From: Phycisphaerales bacterium
GTDB lineage: Bacteria; Planctomycetota; Phycisphaerae; Phycisphaerales; UBA1924
Assembly: GCA_020849615.1 (NCBI GenBank)
Contig: JADLFW010000010.1
Span: 1 to 64,000, forward strand
Length of the DNA: 64,000 nt
Reading direction: 5' to 3'
Shown: piece after piece, positions 8,940 to 18,458 of the stretch
Numbering within the stretch: the stretch's first letter is position 1
How the letters are laid out: each line of letters opens with the position of its first letter
The notes under the pieces: model-generated
What the model saw: only the letters and a program-made list of their open reading frames with translations
Told to the model about the DNA's origin: nothing
Database searches by the model: none
Translations under genes and position numbers: made by a program

Positions 8940-9959
8940 ATGCGGACTGTTGTGATCGCGGCGGTGACGGCGGCGGGCGTGGCGGTGGCGGCGGGACTGC
9001 TGCGGGCGGGCCCGCTGAGCCCGGGCGCTGGCCCGGTCGGCCCGACGTACAAGACGCTGGGGGAGATCGAGCCGCGGGTGGCGATCGGCCCGGCCACGAC
9101 GCCTGAGGACAGCGAGTCCCTCTACGTGATCGCGCAGCCCGGCTCGTACTACCTGACCGGGCCGGTGCAGGGGGTCGCGGGGAAGTACGGAATCAAGATC
9201 ACGGCGGCCGGGCCCGTGGCGATCGACCTCGGCGGCTTCCCGCTCGACGGTTCGGTGGCGGCGGGGGAGACGCCGACGCTGGATGGCATCCGCGCGGCGA
9301 ACGCGCAGACGCGGTTGTACATCCGCGGCGGGGTGATCCGAAAGTGGGGTGGGGGCGGGCTGAGGGCGCAGGTCGGCGGGGCGATCGTCGAGAACCTGCG
9401 GGTGGACGGGAACGAGGGGATCGGGCTGTACGTTGGGCAGGAGTCGGTGGTGAGCGGGTGCATCGCGTACGACAACGCCCTGGGCGGGATGAACATCGGG
9501 ACGGCAACGAGCATCAGCCGCTGCACGGCGGTGAACAACGGCGCCTACGGCTTCAATGGGGCGGTCGGCGTGGTGATGGAGTCCTGCACGGCGTTCTTCA
9601 ACGTCGGTGACGGGGTTGTCTTGTCTTCGCACTCGGCGGTTTCCCGGTGCGCTTCGAACAACAACGGCCAGGATGGGTTCCAGCTGACCGCCAACTGCCG
9701 GATCAGCGACTGCATCGCCAACGTCAACAGCGTCGCGGGGATCCGCGCGGCTCTCGGCGCAAACGACATCCAGGGCAACACGGTGCAGGGCAACGGGATG
9801 GGGATCGACCTGGACCAGCCCGGCAACTTCGTGGCCCGAAACACCGCCAGCGGCAACACGACCAACTACAACATGCCCGGAACGCAGACCACGGGCCCGG
9901 TGATCACCGCGACGGGGACGATCACGACGACCAACCCGTGGGCGAACTTCTCGAACTGA
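8940..9959 (+). CDS. Secreted right-handed beta-helix repeat protein
   Basis: 339 residues. AAGGAG at 8926-8931 and a second GGAG support ATG 8940. The signal-like N-terminus 'MRTVVIAAVTAAGVAVAAGLL' is followed by about 100 residues and then a run of beta-helix rungs with the pattern 'G.v..C.a..N...G' (for example SGCIAYDNALGGMNIG and ESCTAFFNVGDGV). Such folds bind or cut polysaccharides, but no catalytic residues are identifiable. It lies at the head of tail cluster A but ends 'WANFSN', without the paired EF-hand tail of its neighbours. Confidence 0.75.
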   Translation: MRTVVIAAVTAAGVAVAAGLLRAGPLSPGAGPVGPTYKTLGEIEPRVAIGPATTPEDSESLYVIAQPGSYYLTGPVQGVAGKYGIKITAAGPVAIDLGGFPLDGSVAAGETPTLDGIRAANAQTRLYIRGGVIRKWGGGGLRAQVGGAIVENLRVDGNEGIGLYVGQESVVSGCIAYDNALGGMNIGTATSISRCTAVNNGAYGFNGAVGVVMESCTAFFNVGDGVVLSSHSAVSRCASNNNGQDGFQLTANCRISDCIANVNSVAGIRAALGANDIQGNTVQGNGMGIDLDQPGNFVARNTASGNTTNYNMPGTQTTGPVITATGTITTTNPWANFSN

Positions 9960-10093
9960 GCGGGCGTTCGGTGTGTGATCGGCGGGCCGGGAGGAAATCT
10001 CTGGCCGGCCCGGCCGCACTTTCCGCATGAAACGAAGAAGCCTTGGAGTCGTGGTCGGTATCCATTAGACTTCGAACCGGAACGAGGTGCCGC

Positions 10094-10759
10094 ATGGCGA
10101 GGAAGTCGGCCTTGAGATGGGCGTGTGTGGCGGTGGCGGCGGGTTCGCCGGCGGCGCTGGCGCAGTCGGACATCGACCCGGTGCTCAAGTACGCCTGGCA
10201 GGAGAACGTCGGCTGGACCAACTGGCGTGATGCCGCGGCGGGGGCGCAGGGCGTCTTCGTCGGGTCCGGGCAGTTCCTCTCCGGCTTCGTGTGGGGGGAG
10301 AACATCGGGTGGATCAACTGCGGCGACGGCACGCCGGGCGGGGGCAGCTTCTACACCCAGGCGCCGGTCGCGGGCGTGCTCGACTTCGGCGTGAACATCG
10401 CGGGTGATGGCGCCATGTCGGGGTACGCCTGGGCCGAGAACGTCGGGTGGATCAACTTCGGGGTCTTCGCGACGCTGCCGGCGGCGCAGCGGGCCCGGTA
10501 CGACTTCACGGCCCGGCGTTTCCGCGGGTACGCGTGGGGTGAGAACATCGGCTGGCTGAACCTGGATGACGCGGCCCATTACGTGGCGCAGCGCTGCCTG
10601 GCGGACCTGAACGGGGACGGGCTGGTGGATTTCTCCGACTACCTGGAGTTCCTGAACCTGTACGACGCCGGCGACCCGGCGGTGGACTTCAACGGGGACG
10701 GGCTGGTGGACTTCTCCGACTACCTGGAGTTCCTGAACTACTACGACGCGGGCTGCTGA
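10094..10759 (+). CDS. Secreted WGENIGW-repeat protein with GC tail
   Basis: 221 residues; GAGG at 10084-10087 supports ATG 10094. A signal peptide (to about residue 24) precedes four copies of a short motif 'YAWGENIGWIN' (variants with V, Q, A, L), each spaced about 40 residues, a pattern rich in Trp and Asn that could form a small beta-repeat ligand-binding domain. The last 50 residues are the shared tail: two copies of D-x-N-G-D-G-L-V-D-F-S-D-Y-L-E-F-L-N and the terminal AGC. Each copy resembles a calcium-binding EF-hand loop as in dockerins. The two copies are almost identical at DNA level. Confidence 0.75.
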   Translation: MARKSALRWACVAVAAGSPAALAQSDIDPVLKYAWQENVGWTNWRDAAAGAQGVFVGSGQFLSGFVWGENIGWINCGDGTPGGGSFYTQAPVAGVLDFGVNIAGDGAMSGYAWAENVGWINFGVFATLPAAQRARYDFTARRFRGYAWGENIGWLNLDDAAHYVAQRCLADLNGDGLVDFSDYLEFLNLYDAGDPAVDFNGDGLVDFSDYLEFLNYYDAGC

Positions 10760-10809
10760 GCGCGGGCCGGCCCGCGCTGATGTGAAGGCGGGCGCGGGAG
10801 CGACCGGTG

Positions 10810-12321
10810 ATGGCTGAGCGGGCGGGAGCGGGTTTTCGGGTGTGGCTCCTGGGCCTGGTTGTGCTGTCCACCGCGGCGCGGGCCGGGGCGCAGCAGACGT
10901 GGTACGTCGATGATGATGCGCCGGGCGATCCGGGCCCGGGCAACCCGTCGGTCAGCGACCCCCTCGAGAACGGCAGCCCGGAGCACCCCTACGACGCGAT
11001 CCAGCAGGCTGTGAACCGGGCCGCGAGCGGCGACCGGGTGCTGGTGCTGCCGGGCACCTACCGCGGGACCGGCAACCGGAACATCTCGTTCTTCGGCAAG
11101 GGGCTCGTGGTCGAATCGCGGGACGGGCCCGTCACGTGCACGGTCGATGCGCAGGCGCAGGGCCGCGGCTTTGAACTGGCTTCGGGCGAGCCTCCCGGGA
11201 CGCAGATCCGCGGGCTGACCGTGCGCGGCGCCAGCAGCGGCGGGGTCTACGCGGTGGTGTCGTCGCTGCGGCTGGTCGACTGCCGGCTCATCAACAACGG
11301 CTCGCCGGGGTTGATCGCGGATGTGCAGGCGTTCGTCGAGGTGTACGGCACGACCATCTCCGACAACTCGACCTCGCTCGACGGCGGGGGTGTGCGGGTG
11401 GACACCGATTCGATCGTCATCCTGGCGGAGTGCGTGGTGCAGCGCAACTCGGCCTCGCGGGATGGCGGCGGCATCAGCGCCAGCGGCAGCAACGTGCTGG
11501 TGTACAACTCGCTGATCACCGACAACACGGCGGGCGGCAGCGTCTTCGGCGGCGGGGGGGTCATCTTCTACGGATCCACCGGAGGAGTGGCCAACTCGGT
11601 GATCGCCTGCAATCGCACCAGCGCCCGCGATGGCGGGGGTGTGCTCATCAACGAGGGCAGCGAGGCGTCGCTGCGGGGCAACACCATCGTGCAGAACCGC
11701 GCAGCGCGGGCCGGGGGAGGGCTCTTCGGCGATGCCAGCCCGATCTCCGAGGTCGCCAACTGCATCCTGTGGTCAAACCTCCCCCAGGCCATCACGCAGC
11801 CGACGGGCCCGATGCCCATCGTCTTCAGCGCCGTGCAGGGCGGTTGGGCGGGTGATGGCAATATAACCGCCGACCCGGTGTTCATCGACCCGGCCGGGCC
11901 CGATGGCAACCCGCAGACGTGCGCGGACAACAACTACCGGCTCGGCGAGATATCCCCGTGCATCGACGCCGGCGACACGACGCGGGTGGCCGTCGACAGC
12001 GCGGACCTCGATGGCGACACCGTGTACGGCGAGCTGACGCCGTTCGACCTGGATGGCGAGATGCGGCTGTCCAACGTTCCCGGCGTGCCGGATACCGGGC
12101 TGGGGCCGCCGGGAGTGGCGGTGGTGGACATGGGCGCGTATGAAGTCGCCGGGGATTGCCGGGCGGATCTCACCGGGGATGGCGTGGTGGACTTCGGCGA
12201 CTACCTGGAGTTCCTGAACCTGTTCGATGTGCTGGACCCGCGGGTCGACTTCAGCGCCGACGGAGTGGTGGACTTTGGTGACTACCTGGAGTTCCTCAAC
12301 CTGTACGATGCGGGATGCTGA
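10810..12321 (+). CDS. Secreted parallel beta-helix protein with GC tail
   Basis: 503 residues starting at ATG 10810 (GTG 10807 directly before it is possible). The signal peptide ends near 'ARAGA'. 'YVDDDAPGDPGPG' and 'YDAIQQAVNRAASGDRVLVLPGTYRG' are typical of the DUF1565/polysaccharide-lyase-like beta-helix entry. Rungs such as 'NSASRDGGGISASGS' and 'GGGVLINEGSEASLRGNTI' follow to about residue 330, then 'ISPCIDAGDTT', usual at the end of this fold. The tail has two EF-hand repeats and ends DAGC. The role is probably carbohydrate binding or degradation at the surface; the substrate is unknown. Confidence 0.82.
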   Translation: MAERAGAGFRVWLLGLVVLSTAARAGAQQTWYVDDDAPGDPGPGNPSVSDPLENGSPEHPYDAIQQAVNRAASGDRVLVLPGTYRGTGNRNISFFGKGLVVESRDGPVTCTVDAQAQGRGFELASGEPPGTQIRGLTVRGASSGGVYAVVSSLRLVDCRLINNGSPGLIADVQAFVEVYGTTISDNSTSLDGGGVRVDTDSIVILAECVVQRNSASRDGGGISASGSNVLVYNSLITDNTAGGSVFGGGGVIFYGSTGGVANSVIACNRTSARDGGGVLINEGSEASLRGNTIVQNRAARAGGGLFGDASPISEVANCILWSNLPQAITQPTGPMPIVFSAVQGGWAGDGNITADPVFIDPAGPDGNPQTCADNNYRLGEISPCIDAGDTTRVAVDSADLDGDTVYGELTPFDLDGEMRLSNVPGVPDTGLGPPGVAVVDMGAYEVAGDCRADLTGDGVVDFGDYLEFLNLFDVLDPRVDFSADGVVDFGDYLEFLNLYDAGC

Positions 12322-12376
12322 GGAGGACTGGATTCGGGATTCGAGAGTCGGGCGTGGGGTGTCGGGAGGATGACCG

Positions 12377-13969
12377 ATGCTGACGATCGCGGCGGCAGGA
12401 TTAATGACGGCGGTGCTGGCGCAGCCGTTGCCGGCGCACCGGATGAAACACGAGGAGCGGCCGTGGGTGGGGTTCCGCGGCCCGGTCGCCCCCGCAACCC
12501 CCGGAGAGCGCAGCCGCCCGGCCCAGCCTTGGTCGCCGCGCGACAACCGGGCCGCCGTGCAGGTGAACGTCGATGCGATGGGGATGAACATCATCGGCGA
12601 TGCGGCCAACGAGCCCTCGATCGCGGTGGACCCGACCAACCCGGCCCGGATGGCGATCGGCTGGCGGCAGTTTGACACCATCGACTCGGCCTTCCGCCAG
12701 GCGGGCTACGGCTACAGCGCGACGGGCGGGCGCAGCTGGACGTTCCCGGGCCGGCTGGATGCCGGCATCTTCCGCTCCGACCCCGTGCTGGATTCGCTCG
12801 CCGATGGCGCGTTCCTGTACTACAGCCTGACCAACATCACGGGCCTGTTCACGTGCGATGTCTTCCGCTCGACCGACGGCGGCGCGGTGTGGACGGGCCC
12901 GATCCCCGCCGCGGGGGGCGACAAGAACTGGATGGTCACCGACCGCCGGGCCGATGCGCCGCGCGGCCACGCCTACGGCACGTGGAACTCGTTCTACAGT
13001 TGCTGCGGCGAGACCGGCTTCGTGCGGTCGATCAACGGCGGGGTGAGCTTCCAGGGGCCAATCGAACTGCCCGAGGATCCGTATTGGGGCACGCTCGCGG
13101 TGGATGCCTCCGGTGATCTCTACATCCTGGGGATCTCCGATGCCGGTACCGAGCCGTTCTACGAGTACATCGTGCTGAAGTCGGCCGACGCGAAGATCCC
13201 GACGGCCACGCCCACGTTTTCCGTCATCGCCCGGTTCGATCCCCGCGTGTTGGGCGAGATCACCGGTTTCACCGACGACACACCCAACCCCGGCGGGCTG
13301 CTGGGCCAGGGGTGGATCGATGCCGACACCTCGACGGGCCCGACGCGGGGCAATCTGTATGTCTGCTGGTCGCTCGATCTGGATGGATTCGAGGGGCCCG
13401 ACCCGCTCGAGGTCGTATTCACCCGAAGCACCGATGGCGGCGCCACGTGGTCGCCGCCGCGGCGGCTCAACGATGACGCCGCGGACGCCTGGCAGTGGTT
13501 CGGCACCATGTCGGTGGCACCCAGCGGCCGCATCGATGTGGTGTGGAACGACACCCGCAACAGCGGCGGCCGGGCCAACATCTCCGAGCTGTTCTACACG
13601 TCCTCCGCCGACGGCGGCGCGACGTGGTCGGCCAACGAGCGGCTGGGCCCGGCGTGGGACAGCTGGATCGGCTGGCCGCAGCAGAACAAGATCGGCGATT
13701 ACTACCACATGGTGTCGGATGTGTACGGCGCCGACCTGGCGCTGGCCGCGACGTTCAACGGCGAGCAGGATGTGTACCACCTGCGGATCGGCCGGGAGGT
13801 CTGCCGGGCCGATTTCGACATGGATGGCATCGTTGACTTCACCGACTACCTGGCTTTTCTTAATCTCTACGACGGGGCCGACCTGCGGGCGGATCTCAAC
13901 GGGGATGGCCTCGTGGATTTCGCGGACTACCTGGAGTTCCTGAACCTCTACGATGGCGGGTGCGCCTGA
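12377..13969 (+). CDS. Secreted BNR/sialidase-like propeller with GC-type tail
   Basis: 530 residues; GGGAGG precedes ATG 12377 by about ten bases. It has a short hydrophobic N-terminus, then Asp-box/BNR motifs: 'YSATGGRSWTFP', 'RSTDGGAVW', 'RSTDGGATWSPPRRL' and 'SSADGGATWSANERL'. These S-x-D-G-G-x-x-W signatures mark a sialidase-like beta-propeller, but the Arg triad of true sialidases is not obvious, so the enzyme activity is unproven. The tail has two repeats ('DMDGIVDFTDYLAFLN' and '[18 protein letters not shown]') but ends GGCA, one residue beyond the usual terminal Cys. Confidence 0.82.
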   Translation: MLTIAAAGLMTAVLAQPLPAHRMKHEERPWVGFRGPVAPATPGERSRPAQPWSPRDNRAAVQVNVDAMGMNIIGDAANEPSIAVDPTNPARMAIGWRQFDTIDSAFRQAGYGYSATGGRSWTFPGRLDAGIFRSDPVLDSLADGAFLYYSLTNITGLFTCDVFRSTDGGAVWTGPIPAAGGDKNWMVTDRRADAPRGHAYGTWNSFYSCCGETGFVRSINGGVSFQGPIELPEDPYWGTLAVDASGDLYILGISDAGTEPFYEYIVLKSADAKIPTATPTFSVIARFDPRVLGEITGFTDDTPNPGGLLGQGWIDADTSTGPTRGNLYVCWSLDLDGFEGPDPLEVVFTRSTDGGATWSPPRRLNDDAADAWQWFGTMSVAPSGRIDVVWNDTRNSGGRANISELFYTSSADGGATWSANERLGPAWDSWIGWPQQNKIGDYYHMVSDVYGADLALAATFNGEQDVYHLRIGREVCRADFDMDGIVDFTDYLAFLNLYDGADLRADLNGDGLVDFADYLEFLNLYDGGCA

Positions 13970-14109
13970 GGGACGGGCCTGCGCCGGGTGCGGGCCGGGC
14001 GGGGCGGGAATTTCGGGCCCGTCGCCACCGGCAAGGCCCGGCGTGCGTATCTGGGGGGCGAGCGGCGTTCCGGGCCCGCGGCCCGGCGTCTACACGACAG
14101 GGGGAATCC

Positions 14110-16392
14110 ATGATCATGAACACCCGGGCCCGCGCGTGCGTGGCGGCGGTGGCGGTGGTGCTGGCCGGGGCTGCGCGGGGTGATGAGCCCCCGAACCCGA
14201 CGTGCTCGCACGCCAAGGCGTTGCGTGCGCCGCGGCCCGTCGATCCGGAACTGCCGTGGGTTTCGCGGATGCTGCGCGAGGCGATGCCGCTGACCGATGT
14301 GCTGCACAACGACCTGGACATCGAGGTGCTGCCGGCGACATCGTCGGTCGCGGGCGGCAACACGATGACGGTGAAGAGCCTGGCCGATGGGCTCCGCGAG
14401 TTCACGTTCCGCCTGCGCGGCAACATGACAATCTCGGCGTGCGTGCTGAACGGCTCGACGCCCGCGGCGTGCCAGCTGGTGGGCACGACGGCCCGGGTGG
14501 TCACGCTCGACCGGGCTTACGACCGCGGCGAGGTCTTCACGCTGAAGGTGAGCTACTCGGGCGTCCCGGCCCGGATCGACGATGCGATCACCTTCTCGAC
14601 CACGCCGGATGGCTTTCCGAATATCTACACGCTGAGCCAGCCGTTCGGGGCCTCGGCGTGGTGGCCCTGCAAGGATGTGGACTACGGCCAGCTCGGCGAC
14701 AACTCGGACAAGGCGACGCTGGATTTCGCCGTGACGGTCCCGGCGAGCATCAGCGTGACCGCCAACGGGATGCTGGTCGGAGTTGACGACCTCGACGGCG
14801 CCCGGCGGCGCTACCGCTGGGCCACGAGCTACCCGATGGCGACGTACCTCGTCGCGTTCTCCGCCGGCAAGTACAGCACCTGGACCAGGCCGTTCGACTA
14901 CGCCGGCGGCTCCATGCCCGTCGAGTTCAACCTCTACGCCTACGCCGACTCGCCCACCCGCCGGGCCAACATGGAGAAGGTGATCCCGATGCTGGGGACC
15001 TTCGGCGGCGCGTACGGGCTGTATCCCTTCATCGCCGAGAAGTACGGCCTCTACCAGTTCGGCTGGGGCGGCGGCATGGAGCACCAGACCAACACGGGCC
15101 AGTGCTGCTTCAACAGCGAGTGGCTTTCCGCGCACGAGCTGGCCCACCAGTGGTGGGGCGATGATGTCACCTGCAGGACGTGGGGCGACATCTGGCTCAA
15201 TGAGGGGTTCGCCACCTATTCCGAGGCGATCTGGGAGGAGCGCAAGCCCGGCTCCCCCGGGGCCTCGGCGCTGCGGGCCGCGATGAGCAACCGCAGGCCC
15301 GGCTCGGTCAGCGGCACCGTTTACCGCTACGACACCAGCAGCTTCGGCTCGATCTTCAGCGGCACGTACGCGTACAACAAGGGCGCGTGGGTGGTCCACA
15401 TGCTCCGCGGCGTCGTGGGCGATGAGAGGTTCTTCGACATCCTCGCGGCCTGGCGCAACGCGTACAGCGGCTCGGCGGGGACGACCGACGACTTCGCGGC
15501 GATCGCCTCCAGCGTGTCGGGCCTGGACCTGACGCGGTTCTTCGATCAGTGGGTCTACCTGGGCGGCGCGCCGGCGTACACCTACGGCTTTCAGAACGTG
15601 ACGATCGGCGGGCAGCGATACCTGCGGCTGCACATCCGCCAGACGCAGCAGACCTCGTACGGTGTCGATGGCGTCTTCGAGATGCCCATCACCGCGCGGC
15701 TGTCGATCGCGTCGGGCTCGGTGGATGTCGTGCTTGAGAACTCGGCCCGGCTGCAGCACTACGTGATTTCCGTGACGGGCCCGGCGACGCCGGCGATCGA
15801 CCCCGACAACTGGATCCTGTGGACCAACGTCTCTGCCGAGTCCTACATCCCCGGCCCGCCCAAGGTGGTGTCGGCCGATCCCGCGGTCGGCGCCTGGTAC
15901 GCGGCGGTGGGCCCGTCGAGCCTGTCGGTGACTTTCAGCGAGGATGTGAGCGTGGATGCCGGGAAGCTGGGGCTGACGGGCCCGGCCGGGCCCGTGCCCT
16001 TCACGGTCGCGTACGACCCGGCGAAGTTCACCGCGACGCTTTTATTGGCGGAGGCGTTGTCGCCCGGCGTTTACGCGTTGTCGGTCTCGGATTCGATCAC
16101 TTCGGCCGCGAGCGGCATTCCGCTGGATGGCGAGATCGCCGACCCCTTCCGGGCCGGCTCGCTGCCCTCGGGCGATGGTCTGCCGATGGGCACCACGATC
16201 ATCGGCTTCGAGGTGCGCGCAGCGGCCTGCCGCGTCGATCTCAACGGCGATGGCACGGTGAGCTTCGCGGATTATCTTGAGTTCCTGTCGCTCTTTGACG
16301 CCCTCGATGCACGGGCCGACTTTGACGGCGATGGAACGGTGAATTTCTCGGACTATCTCCAGTTCCTGAACGAATTCGAGGCGGGATGCTGA
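14110..16392 (+). CDS. Secreted M1-family metallopeptidase with GC tail
   Basis: 760 residues; AGGGGG at 14099-14104 supports ATG 14110. Signal peptide to 'ARGDE'. The catalytic zinc site HELAHQWWG (His342, Glu343, His346) with the third ligand in 'NEGFATYSE' about 19 residues on, and the exopeptidase-type motif 'GGGMEHQTNT' just before, define the gluzincin family M1 (aminopeptidase N-like). A C-terminal Ig-like domain ('VVSADPAVGAWYAAVGP...') precedes two EF-hand repeats ending EAGC. It likely trims peptides at the cell surface. A paralogue lies at 60277-62697 in cluster B. Confidence 0.9.
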   Translation: MIMNTRARACVAAVAVVLAGAARGDEPPNPTCSHAKALRAPRPVDPELPWVSRMLREAMPLTDVLHNDLDIEVLPATSSVAGGNTMTVKSLADGLREFTFRLRGNMTISACVLNGSTPAACQLVGTTARVVTLDRAYDRGEVFTLKVSYSGVPARIDDAITFSTTPDGFPNIYTLSQPFGASAWWPCKDVDYGQLGDNSDKATLDFAVTVPASISVTANGMLVGVDDLDGARRRYRWATSYPMATYLVAFSAGKYSTWTRPFDYAGGSMPVEFNLYAYADSPTRRANMEKVIPMLGTFGGAYGLYPFIAEKYGLYQFGWGGGMEHQTNTGQCCFNSEWLSAHELAHQWWGDDVTCRTWGDIWLNEGFATYSEAIWEERKPGSPGASALRAAMSNRRPGSVSGTVYRYDTSSFGSIFSGTYAYNKGAWVVHMLRGVVGDERFFDILAAWRNAYSGSAGTTDDFAAIASSVSGLDLTRFFDQWVYLGGAPAYTYGFQNVTIGGQRYLRLHIRQTQQTSYGVDGVFEMPITARLSIASGSVDVVLENSARLQHYVISVTGPATPAIDPDNWILWTNVSAESYIPGPPKVVSADPAVGAWYAAVGPSSLSVTFSEDVSVDAGKLGLTGPAGPVPFTVAYDPAKFTATLLLAEALSPGVYALSVSDSITSAASGIPLDGEIADPFRAGSLPSGDGLPMGTTIIGFEVRAAACRVDLNGDGTVSFADYLEFLSLFDALDARADFDGDGTVNFSDYLQFLNEFEAGC

Positions 16393-16461
16393 TCGCGATG
16401 TCCTTGCTCCGTCCGTAGCCTGACTCAGAATGGCCGGATCGGGAGAATGAAGGAGGACGTC

Positions 16462-17565
16462 ATGCGCATCAGCGAAGCAGCGGTGATACTCAGCGTGGCG
16501 GTGTGGGCGGGCGCGGCGATGGCCCAGCCCGGCCTGGTCTCGCGCTGGTCGGCGGAGGGAACGACCGCCGACTCGGCCGGGCCGAACCACGGGCTAGCCC
16601 AAGGCCCGGTGGCGTACCAGCCCGGCATCGTCGGGCAGGCGTTCCTGCTGAAGAGCGAATCGTGGATCGACGTGCCCAGTCCCGTGGCGGGCGGGCTGCA
16701 GTCGCCGACGGGGTTCACGATCGCTGCGTGGATCCGTGCCGATTCGTTCGTCAACACGGCGTCGGTCATGAACCTGCGGACGACGGCGAACGCGAGCGGC
16801 TTCACGCTCGAGAATCTGTACCTGGCCCCCGGCACGATGCTCTTCGCGGTGAACAACACGGGCGTGCCGGAGGGCTTCGCGACGGTCACTTCGGCGGGAT
16901 GGCAGGCGGGAAGAACGTACCACCTCGCGGCGTCGTTCGACGCAGCGACGGGCACGATGCGGATCTACCGGGATGGCGACCCGGTGGCGTCGCGGACGGA
17001 CCTGCCGCACACGAGTATGGCGACCAACCCCAGCTCGCTCTTCCAGATCGGCCGCAACATCGTGGCGAACCGGAAGTGGGACGGGCAGATCGACGAGGCG
17101 CAGGTGTTCAGCCGCGCCCTGTCGCCGTCGGAAGTCGCGTGCATGGTGCAGCCCGGGCGCATCGCGCGGCAGCCCGTGGGCGGCGCCCTGTGCCCGGGCG
17201 CGGCAGTCGAGCTGAGCATCGCGGTGCGGGGCGACCTGGCCAGGACCTACCTGTGGCGTCAGGACGGGCGGCCGATCGACGGCGCGATCACCGACACGCT
17301 GACCGTCATCATGACGGACGCGGGCGATGCGGGCGAGTACGACTGCGTGGTGACGACCGATTGCGGGACCGTCATCAGCGAGCCGGCGGTCGTGACGTAC
17401 TGCGTGGTTGACCTGAACTGTGACGGGCTGGTGGATTTCACGGATTACCTGGAGTTCCTGAACCGGTACGACAGCTCCGACGCCAGCGTTGATTTCACGC
17501 AGGACGGGCTGGTCGATTTCGGGGATTACCTCGAGTTCCTGAACCTGTACGATGCGGGGTGCTGA
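16462..17565 (+). CDS. Secreted LamG-like lectin/Ig protein with GC tail
   Basis: 367 residues; the strong AAGGAGG at 16450-16456 fixes ATG 16462. Signal peptide to 'AMAQP'. Residues about 22-210 are a concanavalin-like LamG domain ('LVSRWSAEGTTADSAG', 'FTIAAWIRAD', 'IYRDGDPVASR', 'DGQIDEAQVFSRALS'), which usually binds glycans. An Ig-like domain follows (about 215-310, 'LWRQDGRPIDGA', 'AGEYDCVVTTDCG'). The tail is two EF-hand repeats ending DAGC. The next gene runs towards it, with only 11 bases between the stop codons, so the two tail regions face each other. Confidence 0.85.
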   Translation: MRISEAAVILSVAVWAGAAMAQPGLVSRWSAEGTTADSAGPNHGLAQGPVAYQPGIVGQAFLLKSESWIDVPSPVAGGLQSPTGFTIAAWIRADSFVNTASVMNLRTTANASGFTLENLYLAPGTMLFAVNNTGVPEGFATVTSAGWQAGRTYHLAASFDAATGTMRIYRDGDPVASRTDLPHTSMATNPSSLFQIGRNIVANRKWDGQIDEAQVFSRALSPSEVACMVQPGRIARQPVGGALCPGAAVELSIAVRGDLARTYLWRQDGRPIDGAITDTLTVIMTDAGDAGEYDCVVTTDCGTVISEPAVVTYCVVDLNCDGLVDFTDYLEFLNRYDSSDASVDFTQDGLVDFGDYLEFLNLYDAGC

Positions 17566-17576
17566 GGTGACCGGGC

Positions 17577-18236
17577 TCAGCAGCCCGAGTCGTAGAGGTT
17601 GAGAAACTCCAGATAGTCGGCGAAATCGACCATGCCATCGTTGTTGTAGTCAACGGTGGTGTCCCCGATGTCGTAGAAGTTGAGGAACTCGAGGTAGTCG
17701 GCGAAGTCGATGAAGCCATCGCGGGTGAGGTCGGCCCGGCAGTCGCGGGCGAAGGTCAAGGTGTAGACCTCGCTGTCGCTGTACCGCCCGCTGGTGTCGC
17801 GGAGGAAGAGACGGATCTCGAACTGGCCCTGGCCCGCGCCGGGCGACAGGTTCCAGATGGGGTGGATGTGGAAGAACGGCGAGCCGATCTGGTAGCTCTC
17901 GCCGGGCGTCATCCAGTGCGAGCCGTCATCGCTGAGCAGGCTGGCCTCCGGGTCGGTGCCCACCAGGATCATCCTGATATTGCTGTCGGGAGCGAGGGTG
18001 AAGAGGTCCTCCGCGGGGTCATCCGTCGGGTTCGAGATGATCGCCGGCTCGAAGTGCGTCCAGCCCGGGAGATCGGGGAAGATCGACTCGGTGAGGATGA
18101 ACGGCATCGGAACATGCACGTGCAGAGCCAGTTGGTTGGCGCTGGTTCGGCCGATCGCGATTTCATCGTGCGCGAGCGCCGGGCCCGCCGTGAATGCGGC
18201 GATGCCGGTCACCAGGACGGCTTGATAGGTGTTCAT
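17577..18236 (-). CDS. Secreted His-rich protein with GC tail, unknown
   Basis: 219 residues from ATG 18236, which has GGGAG upstream. Signal peptide to 'PALAHD'. The central domain has scattered His pairs ('HVHVP', 'THFEP', 'FFHIHPIW') and no family I can name with confidence; such His spacing could bind metal. '[17 protein letters not shown]' closes a beta-rich region before two EF-hand repeats ('[16 protein letters not shown]', '[16 protein letters not shown]') ending DSGC. Confidence 0.75.
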   Translation of the reverse strand: MNTYQAVLVTGIAAFTAGPALAHDEIAIGRTSANQLALHVHVPMPFILTESIFPDLPGWTHFEPAIISNPTDDPAEDLFTLAPDSNIRMILVGTDPEASLLSDDGSHWMTPGESYQIGSPFFHIHPIWNLSPGAGQGQFEIRLFLRDTSGRYSDSEVYTLTFARDCRADLTRDGFIDFADYLEFLNFYDIGDTTVDYNNDGMVDFADYLEFLNLYDSGC

Positions 18237-18458
18237 TCGGTTATTCTCCCATTCGGGCGGTCGATGCGGGATTCCAGCGAAGCCGAATGTTCGATGGACG
18301 GGCCCGGCTGGCACAGGGCGTGCAAATTCCCGCCCGCGTTCGTGTTGCGGCGGTGGATTCGGCCCGGCGGGTGGAGCGTTCGGGCGGGCTCCCTAACATT
18401 GGCCCCGACCGCGATGAGCCGCGGCGGGCCAGCCCAACAGGACACCCGCGGAGTCGCC

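Noticed and set aside
17862-18458. N-terminal extension of ychF
   Set aside because: The family starts at the P-loop methionine (18459), which has its own ribosome site; the extension overlaps the reverse gene.
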